Position numbers and translations under genes: made by a program. This document shows, piece by piece, positions 1-11,530 of a DNA stretch of 64,000 nucleotides; position 1 is the stretch's first letter, and each line of letters starts with the position of its first letter. This DNA is from Nectonema munidae (taxonomy: Eukaryota; Nematomorpha; Nectonematoida; Nectonematidae). Location of the stretch: NCBI GenBank assembly GCA_030549495.1, contig JAUIRK010000987.1, positions 310,001-374,000 on the forward strand. Reading direction: 5' to 3'. The notes below the pieces were generated by a model. The model had not been told where the DNA came from. It did no database searches and saw only the letters and a list, made by a program, of their open reading frames with translations.

Positions 1-1300
1 AGGAAAGAGACTTGAATACTTAGAAAAACTGAATACGATGTAATGAATAATTAACGAATTATCACACTATGATGAAGAATTCATTTTTCCGCGGGAATTT
101 TTACTAACTGACTTTAAGATGAGTGAAGAAAAAGGATTTCATAAAGACGAGCATAAAAAATTTCAGCTTTAAAATAATTAATTTTTAAAATAATCTGACA
201 TTTTAGTTTGAAGGATGTAGACAGTTATATTTTGATATAAAATTTTATTGTATTTAAACACAACTTTTTAAACATCTAGACCAGGATTTCTCAACAGGGG
301 TCCATACGCGAAATAATATAAATTGGGGCTCCACAATGATATTTTAGTGGCTCATAACGGTTTTTATTATAAAAAGTTAAGTTTTCAGTATAATTTCCAC
401 TTTATGAAATTTAATACGAATAGTTTTCTTTTTCATTCCTTTTGACTCATATACTCACTCATCAGTCAGAACATTTAATAATTGTATTACCAGCTCTATA
501 AAACCTGTGTATAACGGCCACCGCTGGGACCTAAGAAAAGTGGAGCTTATATCGAGGTATCGCATCGAAAGTACAACATGCTCTTGTCACTATTGCGCAC
601 ACGTACATAATTACTAAATGCGTTTGAACCAATGAACTTTATTAGAATATATACAACATGTAAAATTTATACAACACTTTCAAACAAAAAAATAATAATT
701 TAAAATTTTAATTAGATTTATTTGATGGCTGGAGTGAGTAAGAGGTAAAAATAAAAGATATTTTAAAAATAAGTTCCTTAAGAAAGTCTCTTATGCTCAT
801 TTGTTTCTTTTCCTTCATAAGTCCCATGTAAGCAGTTTTTTCTGCAGACATACCACGTTCATTACCGATTTAAAGTGCAAATTGCCTGAGTTTTTCAAGC
901 AGTGCACAAGTCACAGTCACGGTTGGCATAACCATTAGAAAATTTTAAAAAATATCCCCGTTATTAATGAAATCAGTTTTGTGCTAATTGTAAAACATTT
1001 TTTGCATATGATTTTCAATGAATTGCAATTAAAACATGTTGTCTCTTGATTGTTGTTGGTACATGTTACCGTGTGGCTAGATCATTTAAATGGAGCCTGA
1101 AATAACCGAAATAATGGCGGTTATACACGGGGCTTCATGCCGGTTTGGGACCACAAAAGTATTGGGGCTGGCGCTTCTATAGAGATCAGCTTAAATAGAA
1201 AGTGCATCGGGAATTTGGCGTTTAGACCAGGCTTTACAGTAGATATTTATATATTATAAAAATTGAAAGAGTAGACTAGAGCTCAACCGGCTGAATAAAA
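1..1300. other. Intergenic, possible pogo-like MITE at about 503-1215
   Basis: No coding potential is seen. A short sequence reading TGTATAACGGCC lies near 506 and its near reverse complement (GGCGGTTATACA) near 1117. Each is followed or preceded by a GGGACC-containing block, the kind of sub-terminal repeat found in pogo/Tigger-derived MITEs. A second possible hAT-type start (CAGGATTTCTCAAC) is at about 287, without a matching end. Element boundaries are uncertain. Confidence 0.3.
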
Positions 1301-1307
1301 CAGTTAA

Positions 1308-2757
1308 CATAAGCAGAACACAGTTTCGATTTACAAAAGGAAAATGAACTAACGATGCTATTTTTATTTTAAGACAACTGATTGAAAAAAGATCAAGAAA
1401 TGGAAAAGATCTTTATAGATTTAGAAAAGGCTTTTGATTCAGTGGGCTTTGAAAAAACATAAACGAAAGACTAGTCAAAGCTGTGATGAGTTTATATGAA
1501 AGCAAAGATACACATGTCAAGATAGAGCATTCAATCTCTAAGAAATTTGAAAAAAATAGGTTTGCATTAAGACTATGTATTAACCCATTTACGACCAATG
1601 TTCCTATTTTGGAACATAAGTAATTTCATCTTCGTCTGCTTTTTTCAATGACTTTGAATATAAATCGTCTGCGTTTTTTTAGATATCGTGTGCTTTGCTT
1701 GGTCTTAAATGGGTTAAGCCCTTTTCTTTTTATCATGGATGAAATTCTCAAGGATATAGTTAAAGAAGAAGCGAAATCTTATATGCTGACGACATAGTTT
1801 TAGTAGCAAACTATGTTAAAGAACTGGAAAACAAAATAGCTATTTGGAAAGAAATTTTAGAAAAAAAAGGACTAAAAATAAACATGTGCAAAACTAAATG
1901 GATGAAAGTTTGTGATGATTCAAAAGCAGAATTTGTAGAGTGATATTATGATATCCTTGTGGAGTTTGCAGTAAAAGAGTTAAAAGGAAATCAATTCTTT
2001 GTGTAAGCTGTAATAAATGGGTGCATAAAAATGTACTTATATCAAAAGCAGTTTGTACAAAGTCTCAAATTTTAAATGCAACACTTGCTTAAATGTGGAA
2101 CCGCTAAACTCAATTGAAGAAGAAAACATAGTTGTAGAAAATATAGAAATAGAGAAGGTTAATAAATTCTGTTATTTAGGAGAGGTTTTATATAACATTG
2201 GAAGTATTGAAAACTCTCTAGAAAACAGAATTAGATCTGCTTGGAAAAGATTTAAATCCATAAGTAGTGTTTTGTGTAATGAAATTTTTCTTTGGAATTG
2301 AGAGGTTATTTATACAAAAGCAGCCTTAGATCTAGTTAATTAAGCATATGGAAGTGAAAGCTGGCTTTTAAAAGAAACAGAAAAAAGAAAACTAAACACT
2401 ATTGAAATGAGAATTTTGCGACTTTAGTGCAGACAAAATTTTAAGTCAAAAATTAACAATAAATAAAAACTTTGCGATGTTAATAAAATCAATTACGTAA
2501 TTGAAATACAAAGATTGAAGTGGTTCGGCCACATAATGAGAAGACCCAAAGAAGAGTTTATTAAAAAAATTCACGAAGAAAAAACAAAGAGAAACTGTAA
2601 AGGTAGGCCGAAAATTACTTGCAACAATGTGGCTGAAAAAGATCTGCTAAAAAGAAGACTAAAAGTTCGGCAGGAGCAAAACAGAGAAGAATGGAGAAAA
2701 TATCGGAATATATTTTTTCATCCATAATTGTAATCTACGGCTAGACCCTAGATTGCT
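1308..2757 (+). pseudogene. Non-LTR retrotransposon reverse transcriptase relic with PHD-like finger
   Basis: Degenerate reverse transcriptase of a LINE-like element, read in shifting frames. Visible in order: a fingers-region piece (TNDAIFILRQLIEKR) near 1350, the SPFLFIMDEIL block near 1715-1750, a degraded ADDIVLV catalytic block near 1787, and the thumb (IAIWKEILEKKGLKIN) near 1830-1890. A Cys-rich finger follows at 1951-2085 (CGVC, CVSC, a WVH-x2-C, then CNTC), with one frameshift in it. Next come the C-terminal KFCYLGEVL block (near 2164) and the RLKWFGHIMRR block (near 2513) ending at a stop at 2727. Several stops and frameshifts make it non-functional. The order RT, PHD-like finger, C-terminal block matches a known metazoan LINE group. 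The ORF is split by a MITE at 1584-1713. Confidence 0.85.
1584..1713. mobile_element. piggyBac-type MITE flanked by TTAA
   Basis: A 130-bp non-autonomous element with 15-bp terminal inverted repeats: CCCATTTACGACCAA on the left and, as reverse complement on the right, CCCATTTAAGACCAA (one mismatch). It is bounded by TTAA at 1580-1583 and 1714-1717. TIRs beginning CCC and TTAA duplications are the signature of the piggyBac superfamily. It sits inside the reverse transcriptase ORF. Removing the element plus one TTAA restores the reading frame across the YVLSPFLF block, so the insertion is precise and younger than the LINE copy. Confidence 0.85.
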
Positions 2758-2778
2758 GGGACAAAGCTGTTTAACCAA

Positions 2779-2802
2779 TTATTATTATTATTATATTCAG
2801 TT
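2779..2802 (+). repeat. (TTA)n tract at LINE 3' end
   Basis: A short ATT/TTA microsatellite follows 50 bp after the retrotransposon stop and ends in ATATTCAG. A near-identical tract ending ATATTCAG recurs at about 5735-5759, which suggests this is a 3' tail of a retroelement family rather than chance. Confidence 0.5.
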
Positions 2803-3149
2803 CAAGGGCAATTTTTAATTCTTTAAACTCACATTAAATAGCAAAAATATTAAAATTTTATTTAGTACTAACTATTTTCGATGAATGTATGTATAATTTA
2901 AAGAGTTGATAAGCTATGGTACATAAATTGTTTTGTTCTCAATCGGTGTAAAATTTAGTTTTACGATTTATTGCTTTTGAAATTTGTCAATTTCATCGTT
3001 TTTTTAAAACAATATGATCAAAATTCGAAAAAGTTTTTCTGAAAAAAATGATTCTTTGCGAATCTACCTTAGTACTTTTCACACATTTTTTTATTTTCAG
3101 TCTCTTGTGCCTCATATGTATGGATGTACTTTCAAATGATAGAATGAAA

Positions 3150-4600
3150 CCTTGTAATTGGAAATCCATCTAGAAAAGAAACACACAGGAAAGAAGGATA
3201 AGCCAGTAGAATACTTTGAAAAACTTCGTGATGACTTTAAAAACCCCATAATATTGGAGAAATAGTAATTCTACCAGCAGTGTCTGTTATACTTTCCTCC
3301 TTTATGAAACAAAATGCAAGTAAAATTACTCAATTCATCATTTTATGCAACTTTTATTGATGAGATGGCATAGGATGGAGAAGAACAATTGATAGCCCGT
3401 TTGAAAGTGAAACAGTTTGCCCTTCAACTTGATGAATCCATTTTGATAGAAAATGAGGCCATTTTATTAGCAAATGTTAGATTTAACAATGATGAAGGGC
3501 CTAAAGAGGAAATGCTTTTTGATAGAAGTCTTACGACAGACACAAAAAGCATCCGACTATTTTCAACGAAGTCATTATTTATTTCATGGAAAACAATATT
3601 CGCCTCAAAAATATAATTGTTTGTGCTCCTGATTGTGCACCATCCATGACAAGCAGGTGCTAAGCTTTTATTGCTCATTTTAAAAAAGTTGTTTCAAAGG
3701 TGTTTTGTATTCACAGTCAGCACTTAGTTGCAAAGAAAAATGAGTGCCCGTCTGCATGGTGCTCTTAGTGTTGTAGAACAAGTAGTCAACCATATCAAAT
3801 CAAATTCCTCCGAGATCGCTTTTTTCATGAACTATGTAAACAAAATGGAGAAGAGGTTGAGCGGCTTGTATTGCACACAGAGGTGAGATGGCTATCAAAG
3901 AGGAATGCTCTTCAGCGTTTCTTTGCACTTTGGGGTTCGATTCTTTCTTTTCTTGCTAACGCACAATTTAAAGATGTGTTTTACTTGACGGATATATTTG
4001 AAAAATTGAATTCACGCAGCTTCAAGGAAAATATTCTGATCTGATAACTAGTAGTGGTATTGGTAAGGAGGCTAAAGTTATATCAGAATAATATCAGGCA
4101 TCGTGCATTTGAACAGTTTCCTTGTTCGGCCTCTGTTAGCAGCGATTTGAAAGTTGAAGATCGTGTATTATATGCTGAATATTTGGAAAATATGCATGAA
4201 GATATGCAAATTCGATTAAATGACCTTCCCACGATGAATATACCCACTGGGGTTTAGATTCCTTTCGAAGTTGATGTTGCCAATTTAGACATATCTTTGC
4301 AGGAGCACCGTATTGAACTACAAAGGGATAAAGTAATGCGCGCGAAATTTTAAGGCAGAGAGCACAGTATATGGAAAACAAATGATATTGCTTCAAAATG
4401 CCCTTTGCTCTGGAATAAAGCACGCCACTGCGTAATTGCTTTTCTTGTAGAATCGGGTTTTAGTCGTGTATCTCAACTTTTATCAAAAGTTCACAATAGA
4501 ATTGACATCGTAAAAAAGTGTTTATGACTAATTAACTTCATGCAACCAGATATAAATAAACTCGTTGAGCAGCATAAACCACAGGGATCTCATTAAATGT
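3150..4600 (+). pseudogene. hAT transposase relic (ZBED5/SCAND3-like)
   Basis: Multi-frame remains of a hAT-superfamily transposase. A piece near 3388-3616 contains FALQLDES (first catalytic Asp region) followed by ILLANVRFNNDEGPKEEMLF. Then come a degraded CVLIVHHP-type block, GALSVVEQVVNHIKSNSSEI near 3760-3812, and LHTEVRWLSK near 3868-3900. The C-terminal dimerisation region near 4380-4595 contains WNKARHCVIAFLVESGFSRV and ends HKPQGSH before a stop. At least four frameshifts and several stops make it inactive. The order of blocks matches ZBED5/FAM200-type hAT transposases. The element ends were not located. Confidence 0.8.
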
Positions 4601-5258
4601 CTTTCTTTTTTATTAATATTATAAAAATTGTATTATAATTAAGTTGCTTAATTTTATTAAATCAAATTTTATTAAAACAAAAAGTGAAAATTTTTGAACT
4701 GAAAACCTTTTAAATGCAGACAGAGAACACGATTGAAGGATTAAAAATTAAAGAATTAAAAATAAATTATACTTTAATTACTTTCATAAAATATGAAAAG
4801 GGAAAGCATTCAGATATAATTAGCTTTTTGCCATAATATACTAAATTTTTTCAATTTCAGAACTTATTTCTCAACAAAGTGTTATCCCATCTAAAAATAT
4901 TGTACAAAAAGAGGTTTTAGTTTCAAGTTTCATAGATAGATGCATATTTAAATCAAATCAACTATTATAAAAGAAACAAATCTGGAAAATAACTCTAATA
5001 TATGCAAAAATATCATGGTAGGAAAGGGAGAAACATTAAAATTGTTTTCAAATACTCTTTTTTATGATAGTTGGGTAAAAAAAGCCTTTCACTCAACCAA
5101 TAATTTTGAATTTTATATCTTTTTTATATCATTAAAAGACTTCTTTGGCTTGTGAGTAGACTTTGTATATTACTTTACCTGTTACGGTTACGTTTTAGAC
5201 ACAAAATCTTATAAAATAAAATTTAAAAATTATAAAAAAAAAGTTCTTCACCTACCTG
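4601..5258. other. AT-rich intergenic, nothing recognised
   Basis: Very AT-rich DNA with no ORF of interest, no terminal repeats and no RNA gene that I can see. Confidence 0.5.
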
Positions 5259-5407
5259 AAGTTTATTTAATTACTCCAAAATAAGCTAATTTTTTTGTCT
5301 CCCACAGATTGATCATCTCCAAAAAATTTGTTTAATAAAATTTGATTTGATTGTTCAAATTATAGAAGATAAAAAAGTAGCTTATTTTGGAGTAATTAAA
5401 TAACTTT
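5259..5407. mobile_element. Hairpin MITE with 40-bp inverted arms
   Basis: The left arm (about 5259-5300) and right arm (about 5365-5407) are near-perfect inverted repeats sharing ATTTAATTACTCCAAAATA and AGCTA. They enclose about 65 bp. The whole unit of about 148 bp can fold into one hairpin. Related sequence (CCAAAATAAGCTAA) occurs again near 21761, so this is probably a dispersed small MITE family. No clear target-site duplication was resolved. Confidence 0.7.
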
Positions 5408-5989
5408 AAAATTTGGGATAAGTTGAACTTACTTTTGTTATATTAAACTCCTTTTCAACCTCCCTCCCCCTATTGTAAACGTTCACTTAAATTGCCCCTG
5501 GCCCTCCCAAAAAGTTGACATTTTTAGAGAGTTGGTCGAATAGAGGGAGTCCGAAGTATAAGCGAATATATTTAAAAAATTAATATAAGAGAAACAATTT
5601 TGGTGATGAACAATGATAAAGCAAATTAACAAGCAAGTGTAAGAACCACGTTTAAAGAGAGGTTAACTTTTTCGGTGCGTTGAAAATGAAAGAGAGAACA
5701 CTGATTACAAAACATAAAAAGCGCTTTCACTATTTTATTATTATTATTATTATATTCAGTTATTTATCAATGAATATTTGATTAAGATCGGAACAAAATT
5801 AGAACGACTTCATGCATGCGTATGATGCTACACAATTTTATCCGATCGCATGATACACCAGATACAAATTGTGATTCTTAAACTTTTCTAAAATGTTGAT
5901 AAAATGGCGCTGTCTTCATAAATAAAAGTTGTAAAGAAAATTGAAAACGTTGAATAAATCTTTTATTTAACAAAATACTAGCAATAATA

Positions 5990-6015
5990 TTTCGGTTACT
6001 ATGACCTTCTTCAGG
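5990..6015 (+). repeat. Retroelement-end motif TTTCGG-hairpin-CTTCTTCAG, copy 1
   Basis: Reads TTTCGGTTACTATGACC then TTCTTCAGG. The spacer can pair with itself (GGT...ACC). It resembles the conserved block near the termini of Penelope-like elements in crustaceans and other animals. No Penelope reverse transcriptase is seen beside it. Confidence 0.45.
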
Positions 6016-6244
6016 TGTATATGACGTAAAATGAAAGAGTGGAGTGTCTTGCTTGCTGAGTGCTGAGAGGGATTATTGGTGCTGATCGTAAAGAGATTAC
6101 TTTAGGTTAATCACATATATAGTATGTATATTTACAGTGATAATGTAGGATAAGGAAAACTCCATTGTGTATATAGTGAATAATGTAAAAATCAAAGTTT
6201 TTAACTTTTATTTGGTACTAAAAGGAGTAGTATTGTAGCAAATA

Positions 6245-6273
6245 TTTCAACAGACTCAATCTGTCTTCTTCAG
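6245..6273 (+). repeat. Retroelement-end motif, copy 2
   Basis: Reads TTTCAA, then a short stem-loop (ACAGACTCAATCTGT), then CTTCTTCAG. Same layout as the copy about 255 bp upstream but a different stem sequence. The stem is therefore kept while its sequence varies. Confidence 0.4.
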
Positions 6274-8532
6274 TGCGTTAAAAAAAAGCCATATTGAATA
6301 AAAATTCACTTATTTTGGTGGTGTTTAAGTTCAAACTTCTTATATACTTAGATTGCGGAATTAATAGTGCAATTTTCAAAATTTTGGCGAAATTTAGAAA
6401 CAATTCTATACATATTGTTTTATTGTCTATTAGATTACATTTATGTAAAAGGGTTTTTCAACCTATTTTACATATGGGCCCAACATTTTATGAGTGTTAC
6501 AGAATATAATATTGAAGAACAGACATTTATGTCTAATATTTAAAATTAGTAATATCTAAAATCTTATATATTATAACTTTAATAAATAAGTACAGCATAG
6601 TGAGATGATCTGTTGCTGTTTTCTTCTTTTGGATAGTAATTAGGTAGGAAATGCTCATATTCCTTTGTTTAATAGGTGGGAAAAGAGATGTTGAAAATTA
6701 TATATTTTTAAACATACAAAAATTATCTATGATAAAAAAAGATATTTCATCAATCCAAGACAAGCTATTTTCTCTAAAAAGAGCCTGAACTTTATTTCCA
6801 ATGAAAATAAGTGCGTTAATACTTTCTTTTATTCAACCACGTAACTCCATTATTTAAAAGGAATTCATTAAGGCCATCATCACATTTTAAACTAATATTT
6901 TAAGAAATTAAACTACTCAGCTGGTAGGATTTATTAAAATTAAATTTTTACTATTTCGTTAAAAATTAACTGCACATTTTGAAACATCACTTTCCGAGGT
7001 GATAATTATTGCGACTCCGATTTTAAAAACAGATATGATCAAAAATTAAATTCATAGACATTCTCTTTAGTGCCCAACGTTGCAAAAACGAAGCATAAAA
7101 AATCTTCATCATTTTAGTCTAATGTCGTCTTTTTACAACTCATAGAAATTACCTTTTTATTACACAAATACCTTGTAAAGGAACAAGGCTCATTTTATGA
7201 GTAGAAAGTTTTTGGAAAAAAATTTAAACCAAACACTGAAAATAATTTGGGATTAATTTAGTTTAGATAAAAAGGTTGTTATAACAATAATTTGAAAATC
7301 TTTTTAAAGAGAATGTAAGAAAGACAATAAACTACAAATACAAACTAATAAAACATTTTAATAAATTGTGTTGAAGAAAATAGATCAAAGACATTACGTG
7401 GCAACATAGGGCAGAGTTTCAGAACATGTTTCAATTACTATGTACAATTCACATTGACAAACCACCTTGAAATATGCTACATGTGGTCACACTTTTAACA
7501 TTAGTTTTAGATTGAAAACTAACCAGTGAGCCAGTAATTTGTAAGTGATGTTTTAAAAGCAATTTTACATAATTTGAAGTTTAACTAGAAGTTAAACAGT
7601 TAACAAACAAAGAGAATAGATATTACATTTAAGAAATTTTAAAAAATAAATAAAGATTTTATATAATTTTATAAATGGAAGACTCAGCTAGAATACTCTT
7701 ATGTATTGATTAAAACTTTTGAAGCATGATTCGATCACGCCAAAATTATTAATAAAAGATGTGGCTATCTTTATTAGCATAAACACTGACAAAGCTTATT
7801 CCTAGTCACATGTAAAGTTCAATTGAAGACATTTAAATCGAAATAAAAAATAAAATATGGATGCTCTTACCATATCAATATCGTGAATTTGGATGTAAAA
7901 ATTTCTTTTCTTGAAAAGAATCTTATTAATTTGTATCCTAAAGTATTGTTATAAACATGTTTAATTATAATGCAGACTAATTCAAGACTTGAAAAAATAA
8001 ATTAAAAGTACCATGAAAAAGAATTGATTTTTGCTCGATTTTGAAATATAGTAATTCCAGAATGAGATATCCCAATTTGAATATCTGATTTTAAGGAATC
8101 CTGAAATAAATAAAGTAAAGGATGAGAATATATAAATAAAAAAAATAAAATTTAGTCTTTGACATTCAAATTCATTAAAGTATTTTTCCAATTTCAAATA
8201 ATGTAAGCAGTGTTATCAAGCAAACTAGCAATTACACAATTGACAAATATATCTTTAAAACTCAAGTCATGTAAAAAATGAATCGAGCTATAAAAATTCA
8301 GCTTTCGATAGTAATCTTTGTTACGCGCTGTGGCGAATAGTCTCATTTTTTGCAAATAAAAACTTGTACTTAGTGTATTTAGCCATAAATCAAATACGTT
8401 TTAGTTCCTCAACAGAGGTGAGGGATATGTGTATTTTTTGAAAGTGACATTTTCAAATTGAGGAATAGCTAATACATAATTGAAAATTTATTAAATGATC
8501 TTTTGATACATTTTACACCTAGATGTTGTTCA

Positions 8533-8804
8533 CACAAGGCAAGCAAATCTAAGACCACTTTCGACCGTTTTGGGTCTGTTCAGTTGGGTGAAGTTGCTAT
8601 TCACATTTCTATGAGTTGAACTGAGCCCAGAAGTGAAGATGGAAAGCGCTGTTCTACCGCTTCAAACTTGAAGGCAACGGTTGATGCGTTGGAAGAGTGC
8701 TGTCTTCCTCGACGCTGGGCTTCACAGAAATGTGAATAGCAACCTGCATCTAACTGATCAGCCCCAATAAGGTCGAAACCAATCTTGGATTAACTTGCCT
8801 TGTG
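8533..8804. mobile_element. MITE with about 80-bp terminal inverted repeats
   Basis: The left end begins CACAAGGCAAGCAAATC and the right end, as reverse complement, begins CACAAGGCAAGTTAATC. Homology continues inward through TTTCGACC, CAGTT and GTTGCTATTCACATTTCT for about 80 bp per arm. The middle about 110 bp is non-coding and somewhat GC-richer than the flanks. Superfamily not assigned. Confidence 0.8.
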
Positions 8805-9025
8805 ACATAACGTAAGTAAATGAAATAAAAGAAGGTCTGTTATAATTAAAGAATATGGATACTTTATAGCGAGCACGAAAGAGTTGTTGTCCGTAGAAAT
8901 CCGTCGTCTTGATAAGAGATAAAAAATTATACTCTGCATCTGCGGGAGTTTGTCCTCTAATTTAAGGGATAGAAAATAAGTTTTAATGTTTTACAAAAAT
9001 ATTTAAATGATTTTTAAGTTTAAAT

Positions 9026-11530
9026 CACGCGTGGGCAACAATTTTGAACTGCGACACGAATTGAAGGCTACCTAGGGTTTCGCGAGGCACAATAAAATTC
9101 GGTTATATAGAAATTCTAAAAGCATTTTTGTTATTTTGTATGAATTTAAGATGACTTTCTTTTTTAATAATTTTGAACAAAAGGACGTAAAGTGGTTTTA
9201 AAATGTTTCAAAACGTTCATTTCTTCGAACTGAAATAGATAAGTTGCCCCTGCTATAATTAAATGCACTAAAAAACTGTTGAGATACTTTCTCTTAAATT
9301 TTAATTCACTTTTTACATCTAATTAAAAAAATTTTACCGATTTAAGTTCACAATTTATTAGGAAAGTAATGTAATTGTTAAAAATAATCATAGTAAAATT
9401 TTACATGCTCATTTTAATGTGAAAATCAAGCGTCTCCTAATATTTAATCAATTTAGAATGTCAAGGGATGGCCTAACAGATGAAGTGTAATCATGTTTAC
9501 TACAAATTGAATTTTTACCCATGATTCACGTTCTTATGATAGCCTAGCAAATAGCGCTTAAATTCCTTTTTTAGAGATAGAAGATGTTTAGTACACCTTT
9601 TTTCACAAGCAAGTTGTTAAGGGTTCAGGCCTCAAAAAAGGTCAAAAATTAAGCAACTTGCTTAGCACCCCTCAGGGCTTATATAATTTATGAAACATTG
9701 CCTTCATTTCTCACTTTTCCAAAAAAATAAGATTCATTTTAAGTTAATTTAATTATTTTGAATAAAAATAAAATTTTATAATTTAGTTATAATTAATTTA
9801 AATTTTTTATAATTTAATGAAAAATTATAAAGTAATAAACAAAATAATGCTAAGCAACCGCATAAGAAACTTGAGTCCTCAAAAGCTTGAGCCCTCCCCT
9901 CTTAGCAATCTGAGGTTTGATAAAAGAAAATGAAGCCGTTTAAATTAAAAAAATGTGCATCACAAATTTGAGTATCTGATCTAGTTGGTTTTGATACTCA
10001 ATCAATCCAAAACGTTTTTCAAAAATAGCGATGTTTCCAAGATTGGTTTTCAAACGTCAGTTTTGCAGTTTAGAAACACAGACAGCTCAACTAAAGGATG
10101 CTTCCTGTCATGCACATGATTAACAGAAACTTCTGAGCTAAAGTTAATGACTGTCTTGAATAAAGGCAGCACATGTTTCCTTTGGTAGAAGTTTCAAATT
10201 TAAGTTGTTCAGCTGGTCCAAAAGTGCTTTGATACGCAAAGAACTATTGTGTAGAAAAAAAACTTCGTAGGGGAGGGGGGCATGTCTTTGCATAGTTCTT
10301 TGGATAATTAAGGACTGATTGCTGCAGTGTTCAAATAATTTACAATTTTGACTACATAATAAGGTACACTTTTTGCAGAAAATCAGTAAGTCTTAGGGGT
10401 GAGAACATATCGGTCCATCATAAAGTGGAAATCTTTATCCTCATGCATTAGTTTTAACTTAAGACCAGAACACTAACTTCGAATTCAACATAGCATGTGC
10501 ATCATCCGTATAAACCTCACATATGTTTGGCCAATGAAGGCCATCTTTATGACTTTTTCTATAAAATCATCAGATTTTGTAGTTCAATTGCACTGTAAAT
10601 CGAGTGTTGCCAGAGCATGAACTTTTTTTTATAGAAAATTTGGTACTTTATGGAGCTCTACTAAATTTTAAATTATGCTCATTTTTATTTTTTTTTATTT
10701 TTGCCATCCCTCAAGTTGCTAACATTTTGATATTTTAATCCTAAAACGATAGAATAAATAAATTATTTAGTTTCATAACTCTATTTAATAATTTTAGCAT
10801 TAGAGAGTGTATTCAGTTATATTTTCAATCCGAAACTTGGCACTACAACTCATAGTTTATAGGCATGCGTTTTATAATAAGCAAGTTTTCCCACGTTTTT
10901 TTTATCTTTTGCTACTTTAGCTCAGATGTTTCTGGCAACCTGGTGTCTTGAGAACGACGAAGCTTTTATTTCGACTACGACCTGTTCCCCAACACCCATA
11001 AACATTCTAAAAAATAAGGTCTTGCATTGTATTATTTAAAAGGGGGGCCATTGTTGCTTCCTTATTGATGACAAATATCTGCAAGAAAGACTTACTGCTT
11101 TTAAAATACAGTTTTACGAGCGTTTCTAACAGCCGTATGTGGATTTTTTGTTTTGCAATTTCAGAAGGGGCTTCAAACTACGCACATGCTCTAGAGCTGA
11201 TGAAAGAACCCACGGACACAACTCAATGAATTTGAAACAACGTTAATATAGATGGAAAAATCCCAATATTTTCTTGCGTCTTTGGGTAATTTGATCTCAA
11301 GATGACGTTTAGGTTTTGATTGCTTCAATGACTCTGCATTCAGGACAGCATGGAACAAGACACTTTTGATTTCTCAATGCAGCAAGATATAGTACCCAAA
11401 CTAGATTAACGCTAGTAAACACATAAAGACAAAAATTATCTAAAGTTTATAACAAAAATAAAAATGCAATGATGACAAACTATTATCAAAGGATCACAAG
11501 GCTTCGCGACACATAGTTTAGTAACGCCTG
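9026..11530 (-). pseudogene. hAT element relic with decayed transposase
   Basis: The left end CACGCGTGGGCAAC and the right end (reverse complement CAGGCGTTACTAAAC) look like hAT termini of one element. Both are followed inward by a TGCGACAC/TGTCGCGA and TTCGCGA-type block. Between them the minus strand keeps traces of a ZBED-type hAT transposase. These are a CTDGAxAML-like piece (YTDDAHAMLNSKLVF) near 10500 and a VVKIVNYLNT...LSKELCKDM piece near 10300-10370. Many stops break it. Candidate 8-bp flanks do not match, so the boundaries are likely but not proven. Confidence 0.6.
9607..9912. mobile_element. MITE nested inside the hAT relic
   Basis: The left arm, with AAGTTGTTAAGGGTTCAGG and CCTCAAAA, is matched in inverted orientation by the right arm (ATTGCTAAGAGGGG, GGCTCAAG, TTTTGAGG). 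A further inner pair is GCAACTTGCTTAGCACC against GGTTGCTTAGCATT. Arms are about 75 bp and imperfect, around an AT-only core. It lies inside the 9.0-11.5 kb hAT relic, so it inserted later or is an internal part of it. Confidence 0.55.

Larger units (their letters stand above)
5408..8532. other. Intergenic with retroelement-end motifs, otherwise empty
   Basis: No gene is supported. It holds a (TTA)n tract at 5735-5759 and two copies of a TTTCGG/TTTCAA-spacer-CTTCTTCAG motif (listed separately). From about 6500 to 8500 the DNA is featureless and AT-rich. Confidence 0.5.
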
